DNA of 64,000 nt from Sulfitobacter sp. SK012 (lineage in GTDB: Bacteria; Pseudomonadota; Alphaproteobacteria; Rhodobacterales; Rhodobacteraceae). Under the pieces are notes generated by a model. It was not told the origin of the DNA and did not search any database. It saw only the letters and a list, made by a program, of their open reading frames with translations. The position numbers were made by a program, and so were the translations under genes. The first letter of the stretch is position 1. The number at the start of each line of letters is the position of its first letter. The DNA lies in the NCBI RefSeq assembly GCF_003352085.1, contig NZ_CP025804.1, forward strand, positions 3,782,001-3,846,000. Reading direction: 5' to 3'. Of the stretch, positions 20,052-29,975 are shown piece by piece.

Positions 20052-20698
20052 CCCGCCTGCCCCCATCAGCAAGCGTCACGACCCCGCAAGACGGTGCCAA
20101 GCTGCACGCGCCATCGGCAGAGCGGAATGCAGGCTTCCTATCAACGCTTTTGCAAGAGGTCGCACCCGTCAAAGGTCGCGCTATGGAGATTGCCAGCGGC
20201 ACCGGCCAGCACATCGTCCGCTTTGCGCGCACTGTCCCGCAACTGCATTGGCATCCCACCGAAGTCGAGCCAACCCGCGTTGCCAGCATTGATGCTCATG
20301 CAGCTGAGGCCGGCCTACAAAACCTCGCCCCCACCCGCCATCTTGATGCAACAACCGCTGGGTGGGGAGCAAAAGACGGTCCTTTCGATCTGATCGTTCT
20401 GATCAATTTGTTGCACCTCATTCCCAATCCTGCTGCCACGACGCTGATCAATGAAGTAGCGCAGGCACTTAGCCTGAATGGGCTTTTTGTACTCTACGGT
20501 CCTTTCAAACGCGGCGGGACGCTGACATCTGAAGGAGATGCGCGGTTCGATGCCGAGTTGCGCGCCGCCGATCCAACAATCGGATACAAGGATGATGATT
20601 GGATTTTATCTCACCTGACCGGTGCAGGGCTAACCGTCGATACACCGCGCGAGATGCCCGCCAATAACCTCGCCTTTTTAGCCAGGAGTCCTCACTGA
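20048..20698 (+). CDS. DUF938 family SAM-dependent methyltransferase-like protein
   Basis: 216 residues. The DUF938 signature is clear: SAERNAGFLSTLLQE near the N-terminus, then the SAM-binding motif I MEIASGTGQHIVRFA near residue 46, followed by LHWHPTEVEP, DLIVLINLLHLI, and the closing LYGPFKRGGTLTSEGDARFDAEL. The substrate of this family is unknown. Overlaps the FAD oxidase by four bases and the following GH25 gene by one base (TGATG). Confidence 0.88.
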   Translation: MTRLPPSASVTTPQDGAKLHAPSAERNAGFLSTLLQEVAPVKGRAMEIASGTGQHIVRFARTVPQLHWHPTEVEPTRVASIDAHAAEAGLQNLAPTRHLDATTAGWGAKDGPFDLIVLINLLHLIPNPAATTLINEVAQALSLNGLFVLYGPFKRGGTLTSEGDARFDAELRAADPTIGYKDDDWILSHLTGAGLTVDTPREMPANNLAFLARSPH

Positions 20699-21483
20699 TG
20701 CGCCTTGCTCCCATTCTCGCGGCCTTGTCCATCGCCCTTCTTACTGCCTGTGGCAGCGGTGGCCCCGTGGCCCCCGTGGGCGAACCGATTGCACCGCGAT
20801 TTGCCGATACCAATCCGGTTGACTTTGACGGGCGTGGGCCAGAGCGATATCCGGTCCATGGCATTGATGCCGCACGGTTCCAGACCAGCATTGATTGGGC
20901 TGAGGCACGGCGCAAGGGTACGAACTTTGCTTTCATAAAAGCTACTGAGGGTGGCGATCTGCTTGATCCGATGTTCGCCGATCACTGGAGCGGAGCGGGG
21001 CGTGCAGGTGTTGCCCGAGGGGCCTATCATTTCTACTATTTCTGCACCTCCCCTGAGGTTCAGGCCCGCTGGTTCATCCGCAATGTGCCCCGGGTAAAAG
21101 GCGCATTGCCGCCGGTGCTGGACATGGAGTGGAACCCCTTTTCGCCCACATGCGCCAAAGTGCGCCCCCCCGCAGCCGAGGTACAAGATCAGATGCGTCG
21201 GTGGCTTCGCATCGTTGAGGCGCATTATGGTCAACGTCCAATTATCTACACCACACCGAGGTTCTACAGCGAAAATGACCTCGGCCGTATCAGTGGCTAT
21301 GAATTCTGGCTGCGCAGCACTGCGAAAACCCCCGCCATGGCATTCCCCGGCCAGCGTTGGACATTCTGGCAATACAGCGCCACGGGCTTGGTTCCGGGAG
21401 TTGCCGGAGAGGTCGATCTTAACGCCTTCTCTGGCGGTCGTGCGACATGGGAAAGTTGGTATGAGACCCGGAAAGCCAAGTGA
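20698..21483 (+). CDS. GH25 family lysozyme-like lipoprotein
   Basis: 261 residues. A lipoprotein signal (RLAPILAALSIALLTACGSGG; lipobox cysteine near residue 18) precedes a glycoside hydrolase family 25 (Cellosyl/lysozyme) barrel: GIDAARFQTSIDWAEARRKG near residue 54, FAFIKATEG near 78, the catalytic pair in PPVLDMEWNPF near 138-148, and FWQYSATG near the C-terminus. The family cleaves the MurNAc-GlcNAc bond of peptidoglycan; this copy is likely anchored in the envelope. Last gene of the four-gene operon; no terminator seen after it. Confidence 0.9.
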   Translation: MRLAPILAALSIALLTACGSGGPVAPVGEPIAPRFADTNPVDFDGRGPERYPVHGIDAARFQTSIDWAEARRKGTNFAFIKATEGGDLLDPMFADHWSGAGRAGVARGAYHFYYFCTSPEVQARWFIRNVPRVKGALPPVLDMEWNPFSPTCAKVRPPAAEVQDQMRRWLRIVEAHYGQRPIIYTTPRFYSENDLGRISGYEFWLRSTAKTPAMAFPGQRWTFWQYSATGLVPGVAGEVDLNAFSGGRATWESWYETRKAK

Positions 21484-21607
21484 TCCTTTGCACAAGCCGC
21501 GAACCCACCGACGGACTGTAGCTTAGGCACCTTGGATGCGTGGGAAAGCGGTCGGGAAAAATTCCCGCTCTGATATCCGTTTCAAACCCCCACTGACTAA
21601 GACGATG

Positions 21608-24100
21608 TTACCCGTCCGCGCGGATGGTAGCATTCTTTGGATCATAAGGACTGTCTTCGACCACCTCAGCTGACCAAAGCTGATCAAACATTTTGACCTG
21701 CAGTTTGGTGCCCACTTCGGCGTGTTCCGGCTTGACGTAACCCATACCGATGGACTTGCCAAAAGCGACAGAATACCCGCCCGAAGTTAGACGGCCTACT
21801 CGCGTGTCACCCGCATAGAGCACCTCGCGGCCCCACGGATCAGCATCGTCAGGGCCTTCAATCAACACGGTCACACATTTTGCATTAATCCCGTGATCCA
21901 CCATGGCTTGTTTGCCATGGAAATCTTTGGACAGGTCCACAAAACGCGGGAGATCAGCTTCGAGCGGCGTGGCGTCACGGCCCAACTCAGTCCCGAAGGC
22001 ACGGTAGGATTTTTCCTGACGCAACCAGTTTTGGGCACGTGCACCAACCAGCTTCATCCCGTGTTTCTCGCCGGATTTTTCCAGCAAATCAAACAGATGG
22101 TTTTGCATCTCGATCGGGTGGTGCAGCTCCCATCCAAGCTCGCCGGTATAGGCCACTCGAATGGCGCGCACAGGAACCATGCCCAGTTCGATGTTGCGCA
22201 TCGTCAGCCAAGGAAAGCGCTTGTTCGACAGTACGGTATCGGGGTCCGCATCCTTGATGACATCGCGCAGGACATCGCGAGATTTTGGACCCGCGATGGC
22301 AAAAACACCCCATTGCGTGGTCACATCATGGCATTCGATATAGCCAAGCTCAGGGGCCTTATCTTCGATTGCCTTGTGCAGATAATCGGAATCGTATGCC
22401 GTCCAGCCGCCCGCGCTCACCAGATAATATTCATGCTCAGCCAGACGCACGATGGTATATTCGGTGCGCGTTGTTCCGGCCTCTGTCAGCGCGTAAGTCA
22501 GGTTGATGCGACCCACCGATGGCAGCTTGTTGCAGGTAAACCAATCAAGGAACGCAGTGGCTCCCGGTCCTTTGACAAGATGTTTGGTAAAGGCGGTCGC
22601 GTCGACCAAACCCACACCCTCGCGAATTGCGCGTGCCTCATCAACGGCGTGTTGCCACCAACCGCCGCGCCGGAAAGAACGAGCGTCATGGTCGCTGAAC
22701 CCCTTGGGCGCAAAGTAGTTTGGACGTTCCCAACCGTTCACCCAACCAAATTGCGCGCCGCGCTCGGCTTGCCGGTCATAGGCGGGCGACGTGCGCAGGG
22801 GCCGACATGCTGGACGTTCTTCATCGGGATGGTGGACGATATAGACATGCTCATATGCCTCCTCGTTCTTGCGGGCAGCAAATTCCGTGGTCATCCATTC
22901 GCCGTAGCGTTTGGGATCAAGGCTCGCCATGTCGATCTCTGCTTCACCGTCGACCATCATCTGAGCGAGGTAATAGCCTGTGCCCCCTGCGGCCGTGATG
23001 CCAAATGAGAACCCTTCTGCCAGCCACATGTTGCGCAGCCCCGGCGCAGGGCCGACCAGTGGGTTTCCGTCCGGCGTGTAACAGATGGGACCGTTGAAAT
23101 CATCCTTCAGCCCGCAATCTTCGGTCGAAGGAATGCGATGATTCATCGCGAGATACTGACCTTCGATCCGGTCAAGATCGAGCTGGAACAAATCGGCACG
23201 AAAGCTGTCTGGCACGCCGTATTCAAAACGCGCAGGTGCGTCTTTTTCGTAGACACCTAAAATCCAACCGCCGCGCTCTTCGCGCACATAGCTTTGTGCA
23301 TCGGCGTCGCGAATGACGGGATGCTCTACATTGCCCTCAGCGCGGAATTTGACCAGATCTGGGTCTTGGTCCATCACGATGAACTGATGCTCGACGGGGA
23401 TCGCAGGTATCTTGATACCCAGCATTTTGGCGGTGCGTTGCGCATGGTTACCGCTGGCGGTGACGACGTGTTCAGCTGTGATCACGATCTGCTCGTCGGA
23501 GGGAACAAGGTTGCCACCCTTTTCGACCATTTTGGTGACCGTGACTTCCCACGCATTGCCATTCCAGTGAAACGCATCAGCCTGCCATTTACGCTCAATC
23601 ATCACGCCGCGCTGACGCGCGCCTTTGGCCATCGCCATGGTCACATCTGCGGGATTTATGTAGCCATCCGTCTGGTGGTAGATTGCGCCTTTGAGGTCTT
23701 CTGTTCGGATCAGCGGCCATTTCGCCTTGATCTCATCTGGGGTCATCCATTCGTAAGGCACGCCGCATGTCTCTGCTGTGGAGGCATAGAGCATGTATTC
23801 TTCCATCCGCTCGTCAGTCTGGGCCATACGCAGGTTACCAACTACGGCAAAGCCGGCATTCAACCCGGTTTCCTCTTCAAGCGTTTTGTAGAACTTGATG
23901 GAATAGTCGTGAATGTGGGTCGTCGCAAAGGACATGTTGAAATAGGGCAGCAGCCCTGCCGCGTGCCACGTGGATCCTGAGGTTAACTCATCACGCTCCA
24001 GCAGCATGACGTCATCCCAGCCAGCGCGCGCAAGATGATAGGCAATTGATGTGCCCACGACACCCCCACCGACGACCAGTGCCTTAACTTGCGTTTTCAT
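21608..24100 (-). CDS. FAD-dependent dimethylglycine/sarcosine dehydrogenase-like protein (DAO-GcvT fusion)
   Basis: 830 residues. The N-terminal half is a DAO-type FAD domain: VVGGGVVGTSIAYHLARAGW near residue 8 and SGSTWHAAGL near 42, whose histidine matches the covalent FAD site of dimethylglycine dehydrogenase. The C-terminal half is a GcvT/folate-binding domain with the usual GELGWELHHP and the C-terminal barrel (RVGRLTSGGYSVAFGKSIGMGYV). Enzymes of this type demethylate dimethylglycine or sarcosine and pass the one-carbon unit to tetrahydrofolate. Which of the two is the substrate is not decidable here. Stands alone, 136 bases from the next gene on the same strand. Confidence 0.88.
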   Translation of the reverse strand: MKTQVKALVVGGGVVGTSIAYHLARAGWDDVMLLERDELTSGSTWHAAGLLPYFNMSFATTHIHDYSIKFYKTLEEETGLNAGFAVVGNLRMAQTDERMEEYMLYASTAETCGVPYEWMTPDEIKAKWPLIRTEDLKGAIYHQTDGYINPADVTMAMAKGARQRGVMIERKWQADAFHWNGNAWEVTVTKMVEKGGNLVPSDEQIVITAEHVVTASGNHAQRTAKMLGIKIPAIPVEHQFIVMDQDPDLVKFRAEGNVEHPVIRDADAQSYVREERGGWILGVYEKDAPARFEYGVPDSFRADLFQLDLDRIEGQYLAMNHRIPSTEDCGLKDDFNGPICYTPDGNPLVGPAPGLRNMWLAEGFSFGITAAGGTGYYLAQMMVDGEAEIDMASLDPKRYGEWMTTEFAARKNEEAYEHVYIVHHPDEERPACRPLRTSPAYDRQAERGAQFGWVNGWERPNYFAPKGFSDHDARSFRRGGWWQHAVDEARAIREGVGLVDATAFTKHLVKGPGATAFLDWFTCNKLPSVGRINLTYALTEAGTTRTEYTIVRLAEHEYYLVSAGGWTAYDSDYLHKAIEDKAPELGYIECHDVTTQWGVFAIAGPKSRDVLRDVIKDADPDTVLSNKRFPWLTMRNIELGMVPVRAIRVAYTGELGWELHHPIEMQNHLFDLLEKSGEKHGMKLVGARAQNWLRQEKSYRAFGTELGRDATPLEADLPRFVDLSKDFHGKQAMVDHGINAKCVTVLIEGPDDADPWGREVLYAGDTRVGRLTSGGYSVAFGKSIGMGYVKPEHAEVGTKLQVKMFDQLWSAEVVEDSPYDPKNATIRADG

Positions 24101-24236
24101 GTCCCACGTTCCCTTGCTGAGTGTCGTCTTCGTTTTAGGACGGGCAAGAAAGTGACGTCATCACACGCCGACACAAGACAGCGCGAAACCGACTTGCAAC
24201 GTTGATTTTAGCGGTTGGAATGATGTTAGGCGGGGA

Positions 24237-24848
24237 TCAGTCGTAGATGCTGCTGCGGTATACGCTCATATCAACGCCTGCCTCTTTCATACCTGAAACG
24301 ACGTCATTCATGTTGTTTATGGCCGTCGTGCTTAGGCCTTTTTGAATCGCGCCCATGTTTGCAGCGATCTGCGCGGGGCTCATATTCGCAAGATCAGCCG
24401 GGTTCATGCCCATTCGGCGCGGCCTAGGGGTATTGCGCGCGCGAATATCAGCCAGACGGTTGCCCGCGTTTTTATCCTCCGGTTTGAATTTCTGACGAAT
24501 ACGGTCCCACCAGCGTTGCTTTGAAGCCGCGCGGTCAGCACTGACCATCTTTTCCAACATTGGGCTGCCACTGGCCATGGAATCAATTTGCTGCTCATTG
24601 GTCATATTCGACCAATCGTCATCCATCGAGTTCATTGCGAGCTGTCGCACCTGAGGCAATTTGCTTGGCTTCGCCGTTTCATTGCGCGCCGCGAATTCTG
24701 ACATCCGGTCAGGGATCATGGAAAGATACTGGTCGAGTTGTAGCGCGGCTGCACCATGTGCCGACATTTGGCGGCTGTAGTCATACCCGACCACCGCTGT
24801 GGTCATGCACAGGGTCACGCCCAACCCCAAAATCACTTTCAACATCAT
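24237..24848 (-). CDS. Hypothetical secreted or membrane-anchored protein
   Basis: 203 residues with one N-terminal hydrophobic segment (KVILGLGVTLCMTTAVVGY) that is either a signal peptide or an anchor, followed by a soluble region rich in Met, Asn and charged residues. No family recognised. Two adjacent ATG codons could be the start; the second (24845) lies at better spacing from GGGAGAG. The gene stands between two catabolic genes on the same strand without overlap. Confidence 0.65.
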   Translation of the reverse strand: MMLKVILGLGVTLCMTTAVVGYDYSRQMSAHGAAALQLDQYLSMIPDRMSEFAARNETAKPSKLPQVRQLAMNSMDDDWSNMTNEQQIDSMASGSPMLEKMVSADRAASKQRWWDRIRQKFKPEDKNAGNRLADIRARNTPRPRRMGMNPADLANMSPAQIAANMGAIQKGLSTTAINNMNDVVSGMKEAGVDMSVYRSSIYD

Positions 24849-24933
24849 GCTCTCCCAAACCCTTTGGGTTAGAAGAACACCCCGAAAACACGGCGCTAAT
24901 GGGGCGAGAAACTGGTTTGTTCGCGCCCCTTAA

Positions 24934-26337
24934 TCAGTCGCCGACTATCTTGCCGGGGTTCATGATATTATCGGGATCAAGGGCGGTTTTGATCGACTGC
25001 ATGATGTCCACAGCACCGCCCAGTTCTTTGAGCAGATAGGGCCGTTTCCCTTGCCCGATGCCATGTTCGCCGGTGCAGGTTCCATCCATGGAAATGGCCA
25101 AATCGTTCAGCCAGCTGACAAACATCTTAGCCCGTTCCAGTTCATCAGCGTTTTCCATATCCACCAGCGGCGTCGCATGGAAATTACCATCGCCAGCATG
25201 ACCCACGATCGGCACTACAAGGTCCAGCTCCGCGGCTTTGCGGCTTGAAGCAACGACCGCCTCAGCCAAGCTGGAAATCGGCACACAGACATCTGTCGCC
25301 ACCGCCTTGCACCCCGGACGCAGCGTCAACATTGCCCAATACGCGTCATGTCGCGCCTGCCAAAGCTTGTTGCGTTCTTCTGCCGTTGTCGTCACGGCAT
25401 AGCCTATGCCGCCAAATTCTTCGGACAGCGTGCCAAATACCTCTGCCTGCTCGGCAACACTTGCGTCCGAGCCATGAAACTCCAGCAACAAAAGCGGCGT
25501 CTCAGGAAGAGTGAGCTTGGAATAGCTGTTCACTGCCTTGACGACCATCGCATCCAACAACTCGATCCGCGCCACAGGCAGCCCGTATTGGATCACCGCC
25601 ATCACAGTTTGGCAGGCAGCCTCGACCGAAGGATAGGAGCAGCGCGCGGCTGATATTGCTTCGGGAATGCCTTGCAAACGCAGGGTGACTTCGGTGATCA
25701 CTGCCAGCGTCCCTTCAGAGCCAACCATCAACCGCGTCAAGTCATACCCCGCCGAAGACTTGCGCGCACGGCTTGCTGTCCGGATGATTTTTCCGTCGGC
25801 CATCACGGCCTCGACACTCAACACATTGTCTTTCATCGTGCCGTAGCGGACTGCATTCGTCCCACTAGCCCGCGTAGCAGCCATCCCGCCAATGGAAGCA
25901 TCAGCCCCCGGATCAATCGGAAAGAATAACCCTTGATCTCTTAGATGCGTATTGAGGGCCATGCGCGTGACACCCGGCTGCACACGGCAATCCAGATCAC
26001 CGGCGTTGACCTCAACAACAGCATTCATCTGGCTCAGATCAATGCTGATCCCCCCAGCGGGCGCGTTTACATTTCCCTCCAGAGAAGTACCTGTTCCAAA
26101 TGGGATAATTGGAACTTTATGCGCAGCGCACACCTTTACAATATCCGACACATCCTGCGTTGATTGGGCAAAGACCACGGCATCGGGTGGTTGGTTTTCA
26201 ATCCAGGTGGTCGTATGCCCATGCTGTTCACGGATCGCGGCCCCCGTTTGAAACCGCTCTCCGAATTGCTGTTTGAGCACACCAAGGACGCAGGCAATCC
26301 CGTCCTCATTGCGCGGCAATGTAGTAGCCTCAACCAT
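24934..26337 (-). CDS. FAD-linked D-lactate/glycolate dehydrogenase (GlcD/Dld type)
   Basis: 467 residues. The FAD_binding_4 (PCMH) domain shows IIPFGTGTSLEGNVNAPAGGISIDLS near residue 97, LFFPIDPGADASIGGMAATRASGTNAVRYG near 155, and the C-terminal oxidase domain ends with GTCTGEHGIGQGKRPYL, whose histidines belong to the active site. The reaction is oxidation of a 2-hydroxyacid (D-lactate or glycolate) to the 2-oxoacid with electrons passed to the respiratory chain. GlcE/GlcF partners are absent, favouring a single-subunit D-lactate dehydrogenase. It starts 9 bases after the gamma-glutamyltransferase stop. Confidence 0.88.
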   Translation of the reverse strand: MVEATTLPRNEDGIACVLGVLKQQFGERFQTGAAIREQHGHTTTWIENQPPDAVVFAQSTQDVSDIVKVCAAHKVPIIPFGTGTSLEGNVNAPAGGISIDLSQMNAVVEVNAGDLDCRVQPGVTRMALNTHLRDQGLFFPIDPGADASIGGMAATRASGTNAVRYGTMKDNVLSVEAVMADGKIIRTASRARKSSAGYDLTRLMVGSEGTLAVITEVTLRLQGIPEAISAARCSYPSVEAACQTVMAVIQYGLPVARIELLDAMVVKAVNSYSKLTLPETPLLLLEFHGSDASVAEQAEVFGTLSEEFGGIGYAVTTTAEERNKLWQARHDAYWAMLTLRPGCKAVATDVCVPISSLAEAVVASSRKAAELDLVVPIVGHAGDGNFHATPLVDMENADELERAKMFVSWLNDLAISMDGTCTGEHGIGQGKRPYLLKELGGAVDIMQSIKTALDPDNIMNPGKIVGD

Positions 26338-26346
26338 GGTCTCTCC

Positions 26347-28125
26347 TTAATTGCCTAGTGCGATGCCTTCTCGGCGCGGGTCCGCACCACCTTGCAAATC
26401 TGTTCCGATCTCAATCAGGTGCAAACCAGACGTCAACGACCGCGTTCCAACCTCATACCCCAAGGCCGTCAACTCGTCTGCCATTTCAGCCGCCGCCGTG
26501 CCCTCTTCGAGGTCATACTTCCCAAACCGGTTCACCGCATGTGGCAATGACGCCGCTTGCTGCACGTCCATATCCCAGTCGAGCATCGCGATAACCGCTT
26601 GTGTCACATAGCCAATGATTCTGCTGCCACCAGGACTACCGATTGCCAGCACCGGCGCGCCGCCTTTCAGCACGATTGTTGGGGCCATAGAAGAGCGAGG
26701 CCGCTTGCCCGGCTCAACCCGATTTGCCACAGGCACGCCATCTACATGGCTGCGAAACGAGAAATCCGTCAGCTCGTTGTTCAACAGAAAACCCCCGACC
26801 ATCAGACGGCTGCCAAAGCCATTCTCAATTGTGGTCGTCATGCTGGCCACGTTGCCCGCGCCGTCCACGATAGAGATATGCGAGGTCGACGGGAGTTCAA
26901 TCGCGGTGTCATCGGCCCAGTTTAGCGCATGGTCATATTCCGGATTGCCGGGTGTCACTTCAGGCAAGGCATCATCCCCCGCAAGCAAACCACCGCGTTC
27001 AGTCAGATACGCCGGATCAAGCAGACCTTTGACTGGGACAGGGACGTAATCGCTATCCGCAAGGTAGCGCCCACGATCCGCAAACGCGAGACGCGCAGCA
27101 TCACCGATCAAACGCCGTACATTTGCGTCCATCGGCCCAGCGCTTAGGTCATAACCCTCTAACATGCCCAGCGTTTGACCTACGGCCACAGCGCCAGAGG
27201 ACGGCGGGCCCATGCCACAGACTTCATGATCACGGTAAGTGGCGCAAACGGCCGGGCGCTCTTTTACCTGGTAGATGGCCAAATCAACCTCAGACAACAC
27301 GCCGGGATTGCCCTTTGCATTTTGCACAGTGCCGACAATTTTCTTTGCCAGATCACCGGCATAAAAGGCACCGATGCCCCCTTCAGTGATTGTTTTCAGG
27401 GTCTGTGCGTAGGCTTGATTGATCAACGTATCACCGGCCTTGATCGGCGTGCCGCCGGGCAAGAAATAGGCCGCGGTGACATCTGAACTGGCAAGCCGCT
27501 CTGCGTCATTTTCCACCAAACCGGCCAAACGGGGCGATACGGTAAAACCAGCATTCGCCAAATCAATTGCCGGGGCCAGCAAGGACCCCCAATCTTGCGT
27601 TCCCCAACGTTTGTGCGCTTGAGCCATCAACGCGGGCGTGCCCGGCGTGCCAACGGACCGCCCACCGACAACTGCGTCAAAGAATTTGAGCGGCTCCCCG
27701 GCTTCATTTTGGAACAAACGTGGCGTCGCGGCCAGGGGTGCCGCCTCGCGCCCATCAAGTGTCGTCAGCTCGCCCGAGGCGGCATCATACCAAACCAGAA
27801 AAGCACCCCCACCAAGGCCCGAGCTTTGTGGCTCCACCAGTCCCAGCATCGCCTGAACCGCCACCAGCGCATCCGCCGCAGTGCCACCTCGTGCCAAAAC
27901 GTCATATCCCGCCTGCACCGCGTGAGGGTTCGCTGCTGCAACCATAAAGTCTTGCGATCTGACAACCTGTCCTGCGGCCTTGGCCTCCAGAGCAGCGCTC
28001 ACTTCGGGCGACAAGCTCTCAAACACACCAACGGCGGCGGCCTCAGGCTCAACGCCATCCGCCGCTTGTTGAGCAAAACCTGCCCCCGCAACCATCACGC
28101 CCACTACAAAGGATACAAACCGCAT
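26347..28125 (-). CDS. ggt: Gamma-glutamyltransferase / glutathione hydrolase
   Basis: 592 residues. A signal peptide (residues 1-18, ending AGFA) exports it to the periplasm, where the proenzyme cuts itself into two chains. The catalytic threonine that becomes the N-terminus of the small chain is in LPSTSHISIVDGAGN (about residue 412). Other family blocks are QAMLGLVEPQSSGLGGGAFLVWYD, GFLLNNELTDFS, PGKRPRSSMAPTIVL and GSPGGSRIIGYV. It degrades glutathione and other gamma-glutamyl compounds. Next to the lactate dehydrogenase gene, which probably shares its transcript. Confidence 0.93.
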   Translation of the reverse strand: MRFVSFVVGVMVAGAGFAQQAADGVEPEAAAVGVFESLSPEVSAALEAKAAGQVVRSQDFMVAAANPHAVQAGYDVLARGGTAADALVAVQAMLGLVEPQSSGLGGGAFLVWYDAASGELTTLDGREAAPLAATPRLFQNEAGEPLKFFDAVVGGRSVGTPGTPALMAQAHKRWGTQDWGSLLAPAIDLANAGFTVSPRLAGLVENDAERLASSDVTAAYFLPGGTPIKAGDTLINQAYAQTLKTITEGGIGAFYAGDLAKKIVGTVQNAKGNPGVLSEVDLAIYQVKERPAVCATYRDHEVCGMGPPSSGAVAVGQTLGMLEGYDLSAGPMDANVRRLIGDAARLAFADRGRYLADSDYVPVPVKGLLDPAYLTERGGLLAGDDALPEVTPGNPEYDHALNWADDTAIELPSTSHISIVDGAGNVASMTTTIENGFGSRLMVGGFLLNNELTDFSFRSHVDGVPVANRVEPGKRPRSSMAPTIVLKGGAPVLAIGSPGGSRIIGYVTQAVIAMLDWDMDVQQAASLPHAVNRFGKYDLEEGTAAAEMADELTALGYEVGTRSLTSGLHLIEIGTDLQGGADPRREGIALGN

Positions 28126-28267
28126 GTCATTTCTCCAATCAAGCGGATCACGCCCGCATTCCTTCGGCTAAAACCATTCACGCGAAGAGTTTTGAGGCCG
28201 TGCCCCGTCATCTCGCAACAATCGTTAAGCCTGTCAGCTCCCTCAAGAAGGGGCAAAACAGGAAACG

Positions 28268-29254
28268 CTAAAGCATTGATGGCACAACCTGATCCGGTGG
28301 CCGGTGGCCGTCATCAAACGTCTTGATGTTGATGATAACTTTTTCGCCCATCTCAATTCGACCTTCCATCGTTGCCGAACCCATATGCGGTAACAACACC
28401 ACATTAGACAGCTCGCGCAGGCGTGGATTGATTGCCGCGCCATGCTCATAGACATCCAGCCCGGCACCTTTGATTTCGCCGGCGCGCAACATCCGGGTCA
28501 GGGCGTTTTCGTCGATCACTTCACCGCGTGAGGTATTCACAATCACCGAATCCGGTTTCATCAATTTTAAGCGCCGCGCGTTCATCAGATGAAAGGTCGA
28601 CGGCGTGTGCGGACAGTTGATGCTGATCACATCCATCCGCGCCACCATCTGATCCAAACTTTCCCAATAGCTAGTCTGAAGCTCTTGCTCCACTTCGGGA
28701 CGCAGACGTTTTCGGTTGTGATAATGCACCTGCATGCCAAATGCCGCTGCGCGCCGCGCGACCGCCTGACCGATCTGACCCATCCCAAGGATGCCCAGGC
28801 GGCGCCCGCTGACACGTCCGCCCAACAGCGCCGTGGGTGCCCAGCCTTGCCACTTGTCTTGCTGCATAACGGCCATACCCTCAGGCATCCGCCGTGTCAC
28901 CGCGAGGATCAGCGCCATAGTCATATCGGCCGTGTCGTCTGTTAGAACACCGGGTGTGTTGCTCACCAAAACGCCGCGCTGGCGTGCGGTGGCGACGTCA
29001 ATATGATCCACTCCGACCCCGTAATTCGCGATCAGCTTCAGCCGGTCACCCGCTTGGCCGATCAGCGTATTGTCGATTTCATCCGTAACGGTAGGCACCA
29101 GCACATCGCAGGTCCGCATCGCCTCACCCAGTTCTTCACGGGTCATTGGCGTGTCGTCGTCCCGCAGTCGCACATCAAACAGTTCCGACAAACGGGTCTC
29201 AACCACATCTGGCAACCGTCGCGTGACTACAACACTCAAGCGTTGCTTTGACAT
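28268..29254 (-). CDS. D-isomer-specific 2-hydroxyacid dehydrogenase (glyoxylate/hydroxypyruvate reductase type)
   Basis: 328 residues from an ATG at 29254; a longer frame upstream adds 37 residues with no family match. Cytoplasmic NAD(P)-dependent enzyme with the Rossmann motif LGILGMGQIGQAVARRAA near residue 152. The catalytic Arg is in VIVNTSRGEVIDE, the Glu in GLDVYEHGAAINP, and the His in VVLLPHMGSATMEGR. The family reduces glyoxylate or hydroxypyruvate; substrate is not certain. Confidence 0.88.
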   Translation of the reverse strand: MSKQRLSVVVTRRLPDVVETRLSELFDVRLRDDDTPMTREELGEAMRTCDVLVPTVTDEIDNTLIGQAGDRLKLIANYGVGVDHIDVATARQRGVLVSNTPGVLTDDTADMTMALILAVTRRMPEGMAVMQQDKWQGWAPTALLGGRVSGRRLGILGMGQIGQAVARRAAAFGMQVHYHNRKRLRPEVEQELQTSYWESLDQMVARMDVISINCPHTPSTFHLMNARRLKLMKPDSVIVNTSRGEVIDENALTRMLRAGEIKGAGLDVYEHGAAINPRLRELSNVVLLPHMGSATMEGRIEMGEKVIINIKTFDDGHRPPDQVVPSML

Positions 29255-29383
29255 ATCTGGTCTCCCCGGCCTTGGCTTAGCGCGCCTCTTGGTGGCATGG
29301 TGTCCCAAGCGGCGACGAGGCACAAGAACTCCCGGGCCGCAAATGAGCAAAAACAGATATTCCACAGTGCAGGCGGCACCAGA

Positions 29384-29890
29384 ATGAAATTTTCGATCAC
29401 AAAGTCACTCGTGGCTGCGCTATTTGCGATTCCCTTTATGTGTAGCATGGCCATGGCTTCTGATATCGGCAAAGTGACCAAACGCCCCTTGCCCCGCTTT
29501 GTCTCTATGAAAGCCGTCGAGGGCAATGTGCGTCGCGGCCCCTCCCTAAGCCACCGGATCGATTGGGTATTTAAACGTCGCGATATGCCGCTGCGCGTGA
29601 CCGCAGAGCACGGTCACTGGCGGCGCGTCGAAGACCGCGACGGCATGGGCGGCTGGGTTCATTATTCGCTCTTATCGGGCGCGCGCACCGTATTGGTTGA
29701 AAAAGACATGCTGCAATTGCGCAGCCGCGCCAACCCTGCGGCCCCGGTGACTGTGGCGCTTGAGTTCGGCGTGGTCGCACGTGTCGGTGCCTGCGAAACA
29801 GAATGGTGCCTGCTCCGTTCGGGCGGCTTCAAAGGCTGGGCTCCGAAAGCGCGCCTATGGGGCGTCGCCCCTGCTGAGGTTTTCAACTAA
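29384..29890 (+). CDS. Secreted SH3-domain protein
   Basis: 168 residues. A signal peptide covers about residues 1-27 (ending SMAMA), then two bacterial SH3-like segments are seen: RFVSMKAVEGNVRRGPSLSHRIDWVFKRRDMPLRVTAEHGHWRRVEDRDGMGGWVHYSLL written here as two parts, first VSMKAVEGNVRRGPS and later GHWRRVEDRDGMGGWVH. The segment LQLRSRANPAAPV followed by CETEWCLLRSGGFKGWAPK is the second repeat. Such proteins are periplasmic and often bind peptidoglycan. The start was chosen at the signal peptide. Divergent from the 2-hydroxyacid dehydrogenase. Confidence 0.82.
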   Translation: MKFSITKSLVAALFAIPFMCSMAMASDIGKVTKRPLPRFVSMKAVEGNVRRGPSLSHRIDWVFKRRDMPLRVTAEHGHWRRVEDRDGMGGWVHYSLLSGARTVLVEKDMLQLRSRANPAAPVTVALEFGVVARVGACETEWCLLRSGGFKGWAPKARLWGVAPAEVFN

Positions 29891-29975
29891 GCGCAACCGC
29901 TCAAACGGCAATTGCAGTGCCTGCTGGTTTGGCGCAAGGTCCGGTCGACACCATGTCGTCACAGGAGCCTGACTG

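Noticed and set aside
21893-23008. Open frame of 371 codons on the plus strand opposite the DMGDH-like gene
   Set aside because: Antisense shadow of a well-supported enzyme gene; no motifs of its own.
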